Source: Motiliproteus sp036961355 (GTDB lineage Bacteria > Pseudomonadota > Gammaproteobacteria > Pseudomonadales > Balneatricaceae). Taken from it: a DNA stretch of 64,000 nt. Of this stretch, positions 9,824-19,382 are shown one piece after another. Location: contig JBALVL010000021.1 in NCBI GenBank assembly GCA_036961355.1, forward strand, positions 12,680-76,679, in the 5' to 3' direction. Under the pieces are notes generated by a model, which was not told where the DNA came from, made no database searches, and saw only the letters and a program-made list of their open reading frames with translations. The stretch's first letter is position 1; each line of letters opens with the position of its first letter. The translations under genes were made by a program, and so were the position numbers.

Positions 9824-9859
9824 GTAAGTATTAATGTAGGTATTAACGTAAGGGTTAAG
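9824..9859. repeat. Three imperfect 12-bp tandem units upstream of the acyl-CoA dehydrogenase
   Basis: GTAAGTATTAAT, GTAGGTATTAAC and GTAAGGGTTAAG follow each other without gaps, 58-93 nt upstream of the ATG at 9766. The position suits a promoter or operator array. Confidence 0.55.
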
Positions 9860-9976
9860 AATCACCCAAGAGGGTGCTATCGACAATGGCAAAAGATGTC
9901 GCCATTGGTAACAAAAACAACCAAACCATCAAAATACCTGCGATAAATATCAAATATCAACCCGCAAATAACAAAC

Positions 9977-10010
9977 AAAAAAGGGCGTACCGAAACCGGA
10001 ACGCCCTTTA
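9977..10010 (-). terminator. Terminator of the fadBA operon
   Basis: Stem AAAGGGCGT / ACGCCCTTT with a 12-nt loop, followed on the minus strand by six T. It lies 34 nt after the fadA stop. Confidence 0.85.
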
Positions 10011-10043
10011 ATCAAGCTGTGAATGACTTAGCCGAACAGTCGA

Positions 10044-11219
10044 TTAGACCCGTTCTATGACGGTAGCTACACCCTGCCCCATGCCGATACACATGGTTGC
10101 CAATCCCAGCGTACCCTGCCGTTGCTCCATCACATTAAGCAGCGTGGTGATGATGCGTGATCCTGAACATCCCAATGGATGACCGAGAGCGATCGCACCA
10201 CCGTGCAGGTTAACCTTGTCTTCCATCACGTCGAGCAATTTAAGATCCTTCATTACCGGCAACGCCTGCGCCGCAAACGCTTCGTTGAGCTCGATAAAGT
10301 CGATATCAGCAATACCCAAACCCGCGCGTTTAAGCGCTTTTTTGGATGCTGGGACCGGTCCGTAACCCATGATCGAGGGATCACAACCCGCTACGGCCAT
10401 CGAACGGATCTTGGCACGCGGGGTCAATCCCAGCTCTTGCGCCCGGGCCGCCGACATCACCAGCAACGCCGAAGCACCTACCGACAACGCCGATGAGGTG
10501 CCCGCTGTGACGGTGCCTCCCTTCGGATCGAAGGCAGGACGCAGCGTTGATAACGATTCGGCTGTCGTCTCAGGACGGATTACTTCGTCGACCTCGATCA
10601 GGCGCTTAAAACCATTCTCATCGTGCCCCTCGATAGCCACGATCTCATTGGTAAAGCCGCCTGCCAGCGTCGCCTTATGCGCCAACTGGTGCGAACGCGC
10701 GCCGAAGGCATCTTGTTGCTCACGAGTGATGCCGTGTAGCTTACCCAGCATCTCCGCGGTCAATCCCATCATCATCGATGCCTTGGCTGCGTGTTTGCTA
10801 AGTGCCGGGGTGATATCAACGCCGTGGGTCATACCGACGTTGCCCATATGCTCGACACCGCCAACCATAAACAGATCGCCGTTACCGGTCATGATCGATT
10901 GGGCAGCCGTGTGCAGCGCCGACATCGACGATCCACACAGGCGGTTTACCGTTTGCGCCGAGGTGGTATAAGGCAGGCGGCTTAGTAGAGAGGCGGAACG
11001 GGCAACGTTAAAGCCCTGCTCCAGCGTTTGGTTAACGCAGCCCCAGATAACATCTTCGACCATCGCCGGATCAACATTGGGGTTACGGTCCAGCACACCA
11101 TCGATCAGCAGGCCGGATAACTGGTCGGCACGGACATGACGGAAAGCACCATTTCTGGCTTTGGCCATCGGGGTACGCACGGCGTCAACAATAACAGCAT
11201 CGTTAGGATTCAGGTTCAT
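10044..11219 (-). CDS. fadA: 3-ketoacyl-CoA thiolase, beta subunit of the fatty-acid oxidation complex
   Basis: 391 residues, the FadA length. Thiolase landmarks are the nucleophilic cysteine in TVNRLCGSSMSALHTAAQ (about residue 91), NEAFAAQALPV, GGAIALGHPLGCSGSRI with the catalytic His, and CIGMGQGVATVIERV at the C-terminus with the second Cys. It cleaves 3-ketoacyl-CoA with CoA to give acetyl-CoA and a shortened acyl-CoA, in complex with FadB. AAGGGGG upstream of the ATG supports the start. The start is 13 nt after the fadB stop, so the two form the classical fadBA operon, and a terminator follows. Confidence 0.96.
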   Translation of the reverse strand: MNLNPNDAVIVDAVRTPMAKARNGAFRHVRADQLSGLLIDGVLDRNPNVDPAMVEDVIWGCVNQTLEQGFNVARSASLLSRLPYTTSAQTVNRLCGSSMSALHTAAQSIMTGNGDLFMVGGVEHMGNVGMTHGVDITPALSKHAAKASMMMGLTAEMLGKLHGITREQQDAFGARSHQLAHKATLAGGFTNEIVAIEGHDENGFKRLIEVDEVIRPETTAESLSTLRPAFDPKGGTVTAGTSSALSVGASALLVMSAARAQELGLTPRAKIRSMAVAGCDPSIMGYGPVPASKKALKRAGLGIADIDFIELNEAFAAQALPVMKDLKLLDVMEDKVNLHGGAIALGHPLGCSGSRIITTLLNVMEQRQGTLGLATMCIGMGQGVATVIERV

Positions 11220-11232
11220 CGCTTATACCCCC

Positions 11233-13398
11233 TTATTGAGTAGGCTGAGTGGTTGAATAAAAAGTTTGGCCCTTTTCGGCCATCGTCCGCATCGCGTCGG
11301 TTGGCTGATACAGCTTGCCCAGGTCGGCAAAGTTATCGGCCAGTTGGCAGAACGCATCCAGCCCGATTGAATCGATGTAACGCAGCGCCCCACCCCGGAA
11401 CGGCGGGAAGCCGATACCGTAGATCAAGCCCATGTCGGCTTCACCCGCCGTGTTGACGATATCCTGCTCGATACAACGCGCAGTCTCGATACACAGCGGA
11501 ATCATCATCCGGGCGATGATCTGTTCGTCACTCAGCTCCAGATTGTTAGCCGTGGCCTTTGCCACGAGGGCATCAACCTCATCTGTCACCGCCTTACGTA
11601 ACTTGCCCTTACGATCCGGCGCATGGTTGTAGAACCCTTTGCCGTTCTTCTGACCCAGACGTCCAGCCGCAGCCATTAGGTCGATAACACTTTCATAGTC
11701 TGACGCCATTCGATCCGGATAACCTTCGGCCATCACTTTCTGAGCGTGCACAGCCGTATCCATGCCGACCACATCCAGCAAATAGGCAGGACCCATCGGC
11801 CAGCCAAACTTCTCCATCAGTTTATCAATGCGTTTGAAATCGACACCGTCGCGAACCAAGCCGGCAAAGCCAGCAAAATAGGGGAATAACACTCGGTTAA
11901 CTAGGAAGCCGGGGCAATCGTTAACCACGATCGGCGTCTTACCCATTTTCTGTGCGTAAGCCACGGTGGTGGCGATCGCTTCATCGCTACTCTTGGCACC
12001 GCGAATCACTTCAACCAGCGGCATGCGATGTACCGGGTTAAAAAAGTGCATACCGCAGAAGTTTTCAGGGCGTTGCAACGATTTGGCCAACTCGGTGATC
12101 GAGATGGTCGAGGTATTTGAGGTCAAAATACAGTCTTCCGAAACCTGCTGCTCAACTTCGGCCAGCACCTTACCCTTCACTGCAGGATGCTCAACAACGG
12201 CTTCAACCACCAGATTAACACCACCGAAATCACCGTAGCCTAAGGTTGGGCGGATGCGTGCCAATGTCTCAGCCATGGCAGCCGTTTTCATCCGACCGCG
12301 CTCAACCTGACCGATCAACAGTCGACTGGCTTCAGCCATACCGGTCTGCAATGCTGGCTCTGCGATATCCTTCATCAGGATCGCGGTACCCTTCGATGCG
12401 GACTGGTAGGCGATACCCCCCCCCATGATGCCCGCACCTAGCACAGCGGCTTGGTTGACCTTACCGGCGATTTTGCCATGTTTAGAAGCAACCTTTTTGA
12501 CAGCCTGATCGTTAACAAACAGCCCAACCAGATTGCTACAAACGTCGGTTTTGGCCACTTTAACGAAGCTCTTGGCCTCAACTTCAAGTGCTTTTTCCAG
12601 CGGCATCATGGCGTGTTTCTGCATCGTTTTGATCACGGCCAGTGGCGCCGGATAATGCGGTCCTGCCTTTCCTGCGATGAAACCTTTAGAGGTCTCGAAC
12701 ACCATCATCAGATCAAGTTGACCCAGCGTCAGTGGCAGCTGTTTTTCAGTACGTCGCTTGGTGTAATCAAATTTGCCGTCGCGACACTGCGCCAACAGTG
12801 ACAATGATGCCTCACGTAACTGCTCTAACGGCACAACCGCATCAGCAGCACCCTCATGCAGTGCTTTGTCGGCCCGTTTCTCAGCGCCACCGCAGATCCA
12901 TTCGATCGCATTATCGGCACCGATCAACCGAGGCAAGCGTACAGTGCCACCCCAACCGGGGAAAATGCCCAGCTTGATTTCGGGCAAACCCACCTTGGCT
13001 TTTTCGGCCATAACTCGGTAATCAGCAGCCAGACAAAGCTCAAAACCTCCGCCTAACGCCAGGCCATTAATGGCAGCGACCGATGCACAAGGCAGCGCTT
13101 CAAGCTCCATCAGTGTCCGGTTGATGCCCATGTTGAACGCGATCAACTCCTCATCACTTTTCTGGAATGCCGCGCCAAACATCTTAATGTCGGCACCGAC
13201 GATAAACGTGTCCTTAGCGCTACTGATCAGAACGCCGCCAAGTGTTGGTTGTGCTTTGATCGCAGCAATCGCTTGTGGCAGTTCATTCAGTGCTTGCTGA
13301 TCAAAGACATTGATAGCACTACCTTCAAGATCAAATTGCAGCTCGACAACATTGTCATCGAGCTGGTGAACCTTGAAAGATTTTCCTTGATAGATCAT
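11233..13398 (-). CDS. fadB: Fatty-acid oxidation complex subunit alpha (enoyl-CoA hydratase / 3-hydroxyacyl-CoA dehydrogenase)
   Basis: 721 residues from the ATG at 13398 (MIYQGKSF matches the family start); an ATG 12 nt upstream is the alternative. The N-terminal crotonase domain has INGLALGGGFELCLAADYR (about 110) and LGIFPGWGGTVRLPR with both glutamates of the hydratase reaction available. The central NAD domain has VLGAGIMGGGIAYQSA (about 315) and the dehydrogenase signature GMHFFNPVHRMPLVEVIRG (about 445). The C-terminal 3HCDH repeat ends in GIGFPPFRGGALRYID. It carries out hydration and NAD-dependent oxidation in the beta-oxidation cycle, in a complex with FadA. The 259-nt gap upstream should hold the operon promoter; I could not recognise a FadR or PsrA operator there. 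Confidence 0.96.
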   Translation of the reverse strand: MIYQGKSFKVHQLDDNVVELQFDLEGSAINVFDQQALNELPQAIAAIKAQPTLGGVLISSAKDTFIVGADIKMFGAAFQKSDEELIAFNMGINRTLMELEALPCASVAAINGLALGGGFELCLAADYRVMAEKAKVGLPEIKLGIFPGWGGTVRLPRLIGADNAIEWICGGAEKRADKALHEGAADAVVPLEQLREASLSLLAQCRDGKFDYTKRRTEKQLPLTLGQLDLMMVFETSKGFIAGKAGPHYPAPLAVIKTMQKHAMMPLEKALEVEAKSFVKVAKTDVCSNLVGLFVNDQAVKKVASKHGKIAGKVNQAAVLGAGIMGGGIAYQSASKGTAILMKDIAEPALQTGMAEASRLLIGQVERGRMKTAAMAETLARIRPTLGYGDFGGVNLVVEAVVEHPAVKGKVLAEVEQQVSEDCILTSNTSTISITELAKSLQRPENFCGMHFFNPVHRMPLVEVIRGAKSSDEAIATTVAYAQKMGKTPIVVNDCPGFLVNRVLFPYFAGFAGLVRDGVDFKRIDKLMEKFGWPMGPAYLLDVVGMDTAVHAQKVMAEGYPDRMASDYESVIDLMAAAGRLGQKNGKGFYNHAPDRKGKLRKAVTDEVDALVAKATANNLELSDEQIIARMMIPLCIETARCIEQDIVNTAGEADMGLIYGIGFPPFRGGALRYIDSIGLDAFCQLADNFADLGKLYQPTDAMRTMAEKGQTFYSTTQPTQ

Positions 13399-13669
13399 CA
13401 CATCACCCATCGACTGAGCCGGAAATTTCCGGAATTGATAAACGGAGGTTTACAGTTTATGTAAATCGAAACAGCAGCCATTGTCGCCGAAAGCGGCTTT
13501 TTCCAACAATGACACTTAACCGCTACATTACTGACAAAAACAACCAAACTAATAAAAACCCCTTATTTAAAAGAAGCCTGTAAAACTTAAGACGAGAACA
13601 AAAAAGATCTTTTCACTACAAAATAAAGCAAAGGACTACTCCATCAAAGCACGCCGTCATAGCACGCCG

Positions 13670-14707
13670 TCATAGCACGCTACGACGGTAATCACCCGGC
13701 GTCATACCGGTCCATTTCTTAAACGAGCGAAAGAACGCACTGGTCTCATCAAACCCCATTAGCAGGGCGATATCGTTGTTACTCAAATCAGGATAACTAA
13801 GGTAACTGGTAGCCGCTTCACGCCGGCATTCATCTTTGATTTTCTGGAATGAGGTTTGTTCCTGCTGCAGCCGACGGCGCAGCGTAGTAACCGACATATT
13901 GAGGCTGAACGCGACCGATTCAGCGCTGGGCATCTCACGGCTAAAGTCACGCCCAAGAATGGCCTGTACTTGCGATTTCAAGCTGTTATTTCCATCGACC
14001 ATCACCAGCAATTGGTACGGCGCGGTCTTTAAAAAACCCACCAAAGACTCTTCGGATTGCACAATCGGTAGCTCCAACTGGCTTGCAGCAAGCCTGAACT
14101 GATTAGCCGCTTGTCCGAATCGCACCGGCGCCTGAAACAACACCTCATAGTCGGCAGCATCGCTGGGCTTTGCAAAAGCAAAATCAACACCGGTCAACTC
14201 CACCCTCCGCCCCGCTAACCAACATAAGAAATGGTGCCAAGCTGATAACCCAGTTCTTATCACGGTCGATGGACAAGCACTGATCAGGTGGTTGAAGTCA
14301 GCCTGTGCTACCGTTCCGACCGGTCCCATGCTGATACAGTATTGCCGCCCACGCTGCTCCAATATCGGCTTAACCTTTGATCCGCGTGAAATTTCATGAA
14401 ATTCAGAACTGCGCTGTACTGCTTGAGCCAACGTCTGGCAATGAATGATACACAGACACATCATCCTAAAAGTGCCGTTGGGCACCCGCCCACCGCTGGG
14501 CATACCGAAATATTCATCGCGCACATTGAGCATCGCCTGCTGATACAGCTTGCTATACTTTTTGGCCGCTATGCTGGTGCCTTGCAGTTGCTCGGGCTCT
14601 ATCTCAGCGGCTTCAAACAGCGGCTTCAGCTCTACTCCTTGGCCTTCTAGCAGTTTAACCAGAGACAAGACATAGCTGGTTGGTACCGTAGCGCCGGAAA
14701 TATGCAT
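13670..14707 (-). CDS. AraC-family transcriptional regulator (arabinose-binding-domain-like N-terminus)
   Basis: 345 residues. The N-terminal about 190 residues match the ligand-sensing domain seen in OruR/ArgR-type AraC regulators (MHISGATVPTSYVLSLVKLLEGQGV; PNGTFRMMCLCIIHCQTLAQAV). The C-terminal two-helix DNA-binding domain runs from about 240, with SLNMSVTTLRRRLQQEQTSF as the first and SNDIALLMGFDETSAFFRSFKKWTGMTP as the second helix-turn-helix. GAGGAG precedes the ATG. It is the last gene of a tight series RND-Usp-AraC (1 nt after the Usp stop), so it probably controls that operon and possibly the nearby fad genes. Regulators of this subclass often sense fatty acids or similar hydrophobic ligands; that is inference here. 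Confidence 0.88.
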   Translation of the reverse strand: MHISGATVPTSYVLSLVKLLEGQGVELKPLFEAAEIEPEQLQGTSIAAKKYSKLYQQAMLNVRDEYFGMPSGGRVPNGTFRMMCLCIIHCQTLAQAVQRSSEFHEISRGSKVKPILEQRGRQYCISMGPVGTVAQADFNHLISACPSTVIRTGLSAWHHFLCWLAGRRVELTGVDFAFAKPSDAADYEVLFQAPVRFGQAANQFRLAASQLELPIVQSEESLVGFLKTAPYQLLVMVDGNNSLKSQVQAILGRDFSREMPSAESVAFSLNMSVTTLRRRLQQEQTSFQKIKDECRREAATSYLSYPDLSNNDIALLMGFDETSAFFRSFKKWTGMTPGDYRRSVL

Positions 14708-14708
14708 C

Positions 14709-15605
14709 TCAGGACTCCTCTGCGGACTTCAACTCGGCGTCAGCCCGGTGCAACACACTCAGCACCTGATCGCCATCCTGCGGCTGTACACAAAGCACGT
14801 CGCAATCGATCTGTGACAAAATCGCCTCCGCAGTATTGCCTCCCAATAGCACCGCACTGACACCCCGCCGGGCAACGGAGCCCAGCACCAGCAACGCTAT
14901 ATCACGAACTTTAACCTGTGCCGGAATCAACGTTTCGGCGGGGCCCTCATCAATAATCACCGCATCGGGCACGATGGCCAGCTGTTGGCAGAGAAGTTCT
15001 GCTTGCTGCTGATAATGTTCAGCAACCTGACCGGAAGACTGCCTAGAAGGCGTGCTAGATTGCATCGGTGTCGGATAGGCACTGATTAACTCCAGTGGAC
15101 TCTCCGAGATCCGCGCGATCTGATCGGCAATGCCGACAATCTGTTGATTCAACTGCCGGTGAGCTAGGTCACCCGGAGCCACATCAATCGAAGTGAGTAT
15201 CGGTCGACCCAGCCAGGACTTCGCCTGTTTAACAATTAACACAGGACAAGGGGCGTAGCGCAACAGCTTCCAGTCACGCGGCGTCAACAGTAACCCCGCA
15301 AGTCCACGCGGCCTGTCCGGGGCTTTAATCAACAAGCCGCATTGAAGCTCTGTCGCGACTTGTAGCAGCTCTTGCAACGGATCGCGCAATTTCCGTTGAT
15401 AGACCTGAACCGCAATACCCGCCTTGAGCAGCTCCTGCTCCGCCTGTTTGGCAAAGCCTTGGGCTTCTTTATCGAGATAACGACTGGCAGCAATCAACAC
15501 CACCTCGGCATCTAACCTATGCGCTATCAATTTTGCTCGGGTGATAACAGGCTGAGGATCGGAACTGCCTTTGATAGCAACCAAAATACGGTGGTTAAGT
15601 GGCAT
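14709..15605 (-). CDS. Universal stress protein, tandem UspA domains (UspE-like)
   Basis: 298 residues with two UspA domains in tandem, as in UspE. Domain 1 starts RILVAIKGSSDPQPVI and ends in LLRYAPCPVLIVKQ. Domain 2 (about 150-290) ends with ALLVLGSVARRGVSAVLLGGNTAEAILSQIDCDVLCVQP, which contains the G-x2-G-x9-G-(S/T)-like ATP-binding pattern of Usp proteins. CAGGAG precedes the ATG. The gene overlaps the 3' end of the RND transporter gene by 11 nt and is followed after 1 nt by the AraC gene. A stress protein inside this operon suggests the system responds to envelope or starvation stress. Confidence 0.85.
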   Translation of the reverse strand: MPLNHRILVAIKGSSDPQPVITRAKLIAHRLDAEVVLIAASRYLDKEAQGFAKQAEQELLKAGIAVQVYQRKLRDPLQELLQVATELQCGLLIKAPDRPRGLAGLLLTPRDWKLLRYAPCPVLIVKQAKSWLGRPILTSIDVAPGDLAHRQLNQQIVGIADQIARISESPLELISAYPTPMQSSTPSRQSSGQVAEHYQQQAELLCQQLAIVPDAVIIDEGPAETLIPAQVKVRDIALLVLGSVARRGVSAVLLGGNTAEAILSQIDCDVLCVQPQDGDQVLSVLHRADAELKSAEES

Positions 15606-18129
15606 CGATACTTTCTCCTGTCGCTTTTTTCACTTCGGCAGATGGCAGCTCAGGGTTTTCCTGTTGATGACTGTCCTGCTCGTGGCCGTCCTGCTCATGA
15701 CCATCCGGTTGAATACGTTCTTGCGGCGATTGTTTGAGTAGCAAACAAGCCAGCGCAGGGATCAAAATCAACGCTCCGAGCATGTTCAGGACAAACATAA
15801 AGGTCAGTAGAATCCCCATATCAGCCTGAAATTTGATCGGCGATAACATCCAGGTGCCGACACCGATAGCCAACGTCAGACCGGTAAAGGCAACCGCACG
15901 ACCGGTAGTTTTCAGCGTCTCAAGATACGCCTCGGACAACGGTAAGCCTCGGGCCTGATACGACTCAAGCTTGCTGTAGATGTAGATGCCATAATCAACA
16001 CCGATTCCAACTCCCAACGCGATCACCGGTAGCGTCGCTACTTTGACGCCGATCCCTAGCCAAGCCATCAACGCCTGACACAGTACCGACGTTAATGCTA
16101 ATGGGGTCAGGATACAGACCAGCGTTCGCCACGACCGGAAGGTGATGAAACACAACAGCGCCACCACCGCATACACCAGTGCCAGCATTTGATACTGCGC
16201 CTGACCGATCACCTGATTAGTTGCCGCTTCTATCCCTGAGTTACCGGCAGCCAGCAGGAAGCGGATCGGCTGCTTGGCCTCACCGCCTACCGCCTCGGCG
16301 TTTGCCTGTTCGGCTACCAACTGATCAGCAAAGCCCTGCGCCTCAGCCACAACACGCTGCAAGGTTTCGGCTTTATGATCGTTAAGGAACACGATCACCG
16401 GTGTCAGGCTGCAATCACCGTTGACCATTCCCTGAGGGGCAAAATTGAGCGAGTTGTTGAGCAGATATTGGTTGCGGCTTAGCACTTGCCACTTGAGGCT
16501 ACCTTCGCTCATGCCCGACAGCGTCAACTTAGCGACATCGGCCATCGATACGGCAGATTGCACTCCATCGACATTGGCCATTTGCCACTGGAAGCGATCG
16601 ATCAGATCAAGAGTCTCGTAACTGGCACACTGCCCTGATTCGGTCGTCACCATCACCACAAAGATATCGCTACTGGTGCTGTAGTTGCTGGTCATGAAGG
16701 CGTTATCAAGGTTATAACGCGAGTCTTGTCGCAGTTCCGGCGTGCCCGGATCAAGATCACCGATACGAAGATCAGCCGATTGCCAAATCCCTCCGGCGAA
16801 CAGTAACAGCGCTACCGCAACCGCCATTAACGCCCGACGCGGCCGGGTAAATTGCTGCAACCAGCCCCATAAACGATAACTAGTCTGCTGGCGTCCAAGA
16901 TGCTGTAACGCTCTCGGGCTGATCGGCAAATAAGACATCAGTACTGGCAACAGTACCAGGTTGGTGAAGACGATCACCGCCACACCAATGGCTGCCGCCA
17001 CCGCCAGCTCCTGAATCACCGCGATATCGATCACCATCAACGTCACGAAGCCAATACCATCACTGAAGAGCGCCGTCAGACCGGGAATGTAGAGCGCCCG
17101 GAATGAACGCCGCGCAGCGGTCAGCGGATCGGCACCGCGAACGGCTTCAAGCGTCATGCCGTTGACCACCTGCACCCCGTGACTGACCGCGATGGCAAAC
17201 ACCAAAAAGGGCACCAGCATCGAATAAGGATCGATGCCATACCCCAACGAGTGCAGAATCCCCAATTGCCAGATAACCGCCAGTACAGAGCAACCCAGCG
17301 TTACCAGCGCGCTGCGTAAACAACGGGTATAGAGATATAAAAGAAAAGCGGTGATCAGCAGCGCCATAACAAAAAACATCGCTACCTGACCGGCACCGTC
17401 GATCAAATCACCGACCACCTTGGCGAAGCCGGTGATATGGATGCGAATCTTTTCATTCTGATACTTGTCACGAACCAAACTCTCGAGCTGTGCCGAGAAC
17501 TGCTGGTAGTTGAGGTGCTCGCCGGTCTCCGGGTGTACATCAAACAGCGGCGCGTAGATTATCGACGAGCGAAAGTTATTGGACACCAACCGTCCAACCT
17601 GCCCCGAACGGAGCACGTTAAGGCGCAACTGCTCCAGCGACTCGGGTGAACTATCGTAGCTATCGGGAATAACCGGACCACCGACGTAACCCTCTTCGGT
17701 TACCTCTTTCCAGCGCACGTTAGGCGACCACAACGACTTCAGTGCCGAGCGATCAACACCCGGAATAAAGAACACCTCATCGGTCAGCTGCTTTAGTGTT
17801 TGCTGGTACTCGGCATCAAAAATATCACCTTCGGTGACCTCAACGGCGATCCTGACCACATTGCCCAGACCCGCAAGGTCATCGCGGTGCTCCATAAAAT
17901 TTTGAATATACGGATGATCCGTCGGGATCATTTTGGTAAAGCTGGCATCAGGCCGTAAACCCGTCGCCTGCCATAACCACACCAAACTCAGACCGGTAAA
18001 CAGCAGCAACAACAACGGCCGATTGCGGAACAGGATCCGCTCAATTAACGACTCGGACTGACTAATCAGTGTCGAAGTTTTCGGAAGCGAGGAATTCAAG
18101 GATGCTGTCTTTTGCGTAGAACGATTCAC
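15595..18129 (-). CDS. RND (MMPL) family transporter
   Basis: 844 residues with the RND layout: one N-terminal helix (about 34-54), a periplasmic loop, five or six helices, a second periplasmic loop, and a second helix bundle containing VIALGVGIGVDYGIYIYSKL and TGRAVAFTGLTLAIGVGTWM, which resemble MMPL signatures. A histidine- and aspartate-rich tail follows (EQDGHEQDSHQQENP). The start is a GTG overlapping the stop of the YCF48 gene (GTGA), with GAGGG upstream. Transporters of this type move lipids or other hydrophobic molecules across the envelope. Linkage with YCF48, DUF1329 and DUF1302 proteins is a recurrent arrangement in pseudomonads and relatives. Confidence 0.9.
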   Translation of the reverse strand: MNRSTQKTASLNSSLPKTSTLISQSESLIERILFRNRPLLLLLFTGLSLVWLWQATGLRPDASFTKMIPTDHPYIQNFMEHRDDLAGLGNVVRIAVEVTEGDIFDAEYQQTLKQLTDEVFFIPGVDRSALKSLWSPNVRWKEVTEEGYVGGPVIPDSYDSSPESLEQLRLNVLRSGQVGRLVSNNFRSSIIYAPLFDVHPETGEHLNYQQFSAQLESLVRDKYQNEKIRIHITGFAKVVGDLIDGAGQVAMFFVMALLITAFLLYLYTRCLRSALVTLGCSVLAVIWQLGILHSLGYGIDPYSMLVPFLVFAIAVSHGVQVVNGMTLEAVRGADPLTAARRSFRALYIPGLTALFSDGIGFVTLMVIDIAVIQELAVAAAIGVAVIVFTNLVLLPVLMSYLPISPRALQHLGRQQTSYRLWGWLQQFTRPRRALMAVAVALLLFAGGIWQSADLRIGDLDPGTPELRQDSRYNLDNAFMTSNYSTSSDIFVVMVTTESGQCASYETLDLIDRFQWQMANVDGVQSAVSMADVAKLTLSGMSEGSLKWQVLSRNQYLLNNSLNFAPQGMVNGDCSLTPVIVFLNDHKAETLQRVVAEAQGFADQLVAEQANAEAVGGEAKQPIRFLLAAGNSGIEAATNQVIGQAQYQMLALVYAVVALLCFITFRSWRTLVCILTPLALTSVLCQALMAWLGIGVKVATLPVIALGVGIGVDYGIYIYSKLESYQARGLPLSEAYLETLKTTGRAVAFTGLTLAIGVGTWMLSPIKFQADMGILLTFMFVLNMLGALILIPALACLLLKQSPQERIQPDGHEQDGHEQDSHQQENPELPSAEVKKATGESIDAT

Positions 18130-19382
18130 AATGCACCCTCTTTCAAACGATCAACACTCAAATGGCTAACCCCTTTCTGTCCTACCAGCACCAACTGGCC
18201 AGGCGTCGCCTCGACCAAGGCGGTATAGGATTGTCGATCAGGATGTATCCGAATCAAAATCGCGTCATTTTCCGGATCGGCACTATCAACAGAGTCTGCG
18301 TAGTACAGCGCTCCGCCATTTCCGACACCGACCACTGTACCCGCAACCAACGCCTGGCCACCGGTGAATGTCGAGCGGGTGGGTGTTTCAATCGCTTGCC
18401 AGTTGGTACCAGCATCTGGAGTCAGGAACAAACGCCCGCGCAGGCCGGTTAGTAAAAATTGTCCTTGGGTAGGCAGTGCGATGGCAGAGAAAAAGGGGCC
18501 ATCGTAACCGGTCTGCAAACGGTGCCAGGTCGAACCCTGGTCGTCGGAACGGAACGCCAATCCGGCCTCACCCGCAATCATCAGGTGATTGTTTTGAGGG
18601 GTGATCACATTGAGATGAAAGCTGTCGGGGTTATCAAGCTGTAGCATGGCTGGCTGCCAAGTGGCGCCACCATCAAATGTTTGCAGCAAAACACCGTAGG
18701 CGCCGAGCACCCAGCCGTGCTTCTGATCACTAAAGTGAAGATCGAGCAGAGGCCGGTTTGGCCCTTCATCCAGAGAAAACTGAGCATCGTCGAGCGCCAT
18801 CTCCAGATCAACCGACTCGGTTAGCTCTGAATCGTCAGTGGCTGACTCTTGTTGCTCACCGGCTGAATCTCGTCGATCGATCGACTGCTGATAATAATCA
18901 ACAACCAACCGATTTAATTGATAACCGTCGAGTTGCTTCTGCCAGCTTAGGCCGCCATCCTGAGTGTGCAGAATCACGCCATCATGACCCACCGCCCAAC
19001 CCAGTTTCTCGGTTGCGAACTGGACCGCTGTTAAGGTCGAACTGACCGGCACTTGCGCCTGCTGCCAGTTAACCCCGGCATCGTCGGACGTCAGAATATG
19101 GCCGCGTTCACCAACCGCGATCAGTCGGGTACCGACAATGGTGATATCGAGCAACAGGGAGTTTACCGCCAATGCTGAAGCACGCGAAGGTGTGTCCAGA
19201 CGATCTGCTGCGGACACTTGCGTAACGGCACAGCAGTAGGCAAGCAGCATCAAGGCAAGCAAACGGCCGACGGCTGCGGCAGCACCATTCCCAGGAAATA
19301 CAGCAGCGCCAGCCCAATGACGAAGGCGATACCGCATCGTAGTGGCTGGGAATGATAGTAATTGAACAGATCGATCTCTCAT
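18126..19382 (-). CDS. YCF48 / photosystem II stability factor-like beta-propeller protein
   Basis: 418 residues. A hydrophobic segment at about 38-58 ending VSAADRL looks like a signal peptide set in an unusually long N-terminus; AAGGG before the ATG at 19382 nevertheless supports that start. Repeated BNR/YCF48-type blades follow, for example GHILTSDDAGVNWQQ, GWAVGHDGVILHTQDGGLSW, HGWVLGAYGVLLQTFDGGATW and LFLTPDAGTNWQAIE, predicting a seven-bladed propeller. An acidic insert (about 165-200) interrupts the blades. It is probably a periplasmic partner of the RND transporter, with which it overlaps by 4 nt. In bacteria without photosystems the role of these proteins is unproven. Confidence 0.87.
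   Translation of the reverse strand: MRDRSVQLLSFPATTMRYRLRHWAGAAVFPGNGAAAAVGRLLALMLLAYCCAVTQVSAADRLDTPSRASALAVNSLLLDITIVGTRLIAVGERGHILTSDDAGVNWQQAQVPVSSTLTAVQFATEKLGWAVGHDGVILHTQDGGLSWQKQLDGYQLNRLVVDYYQQSIDRRDSAGEQQESATDDSELTESVDLEMALDDAQFSLDEGPNRPLLDLHFSDQKHGWVLGAYGVLLQTFDGGATWQPAMLQLDNPDSFHLNVITPQNNHLMIAGEAGLAFRSDDQGSTWHRLQTGYDGPFFSAIALPTQGQFLLTGLRGRLFLTPDAGTNWQAIETPTRSTFTGGQALVAGTVVGVGNGGALYYADSVDSADPENDAILIRIHPDRQSYTALVEATPGQLVLVGQKGVSHLSVDRLKEGAL

Noticed and set aside
13486..13502. GCCGAAAGCGGC followed by five T, terminator-like on the plus strand
   Set aside because: Only a 4-bp stem and no plus-strand gene upstream; it lies in the fadB promoter region.
13648..13673. Two adjacent 13-bp copies of AGCACGCCGTCAT at the 3' end of the AraC gene
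   Set aside because: A short local duplication next to the stop codon; too short and isolated to be an attachment site or terminator.
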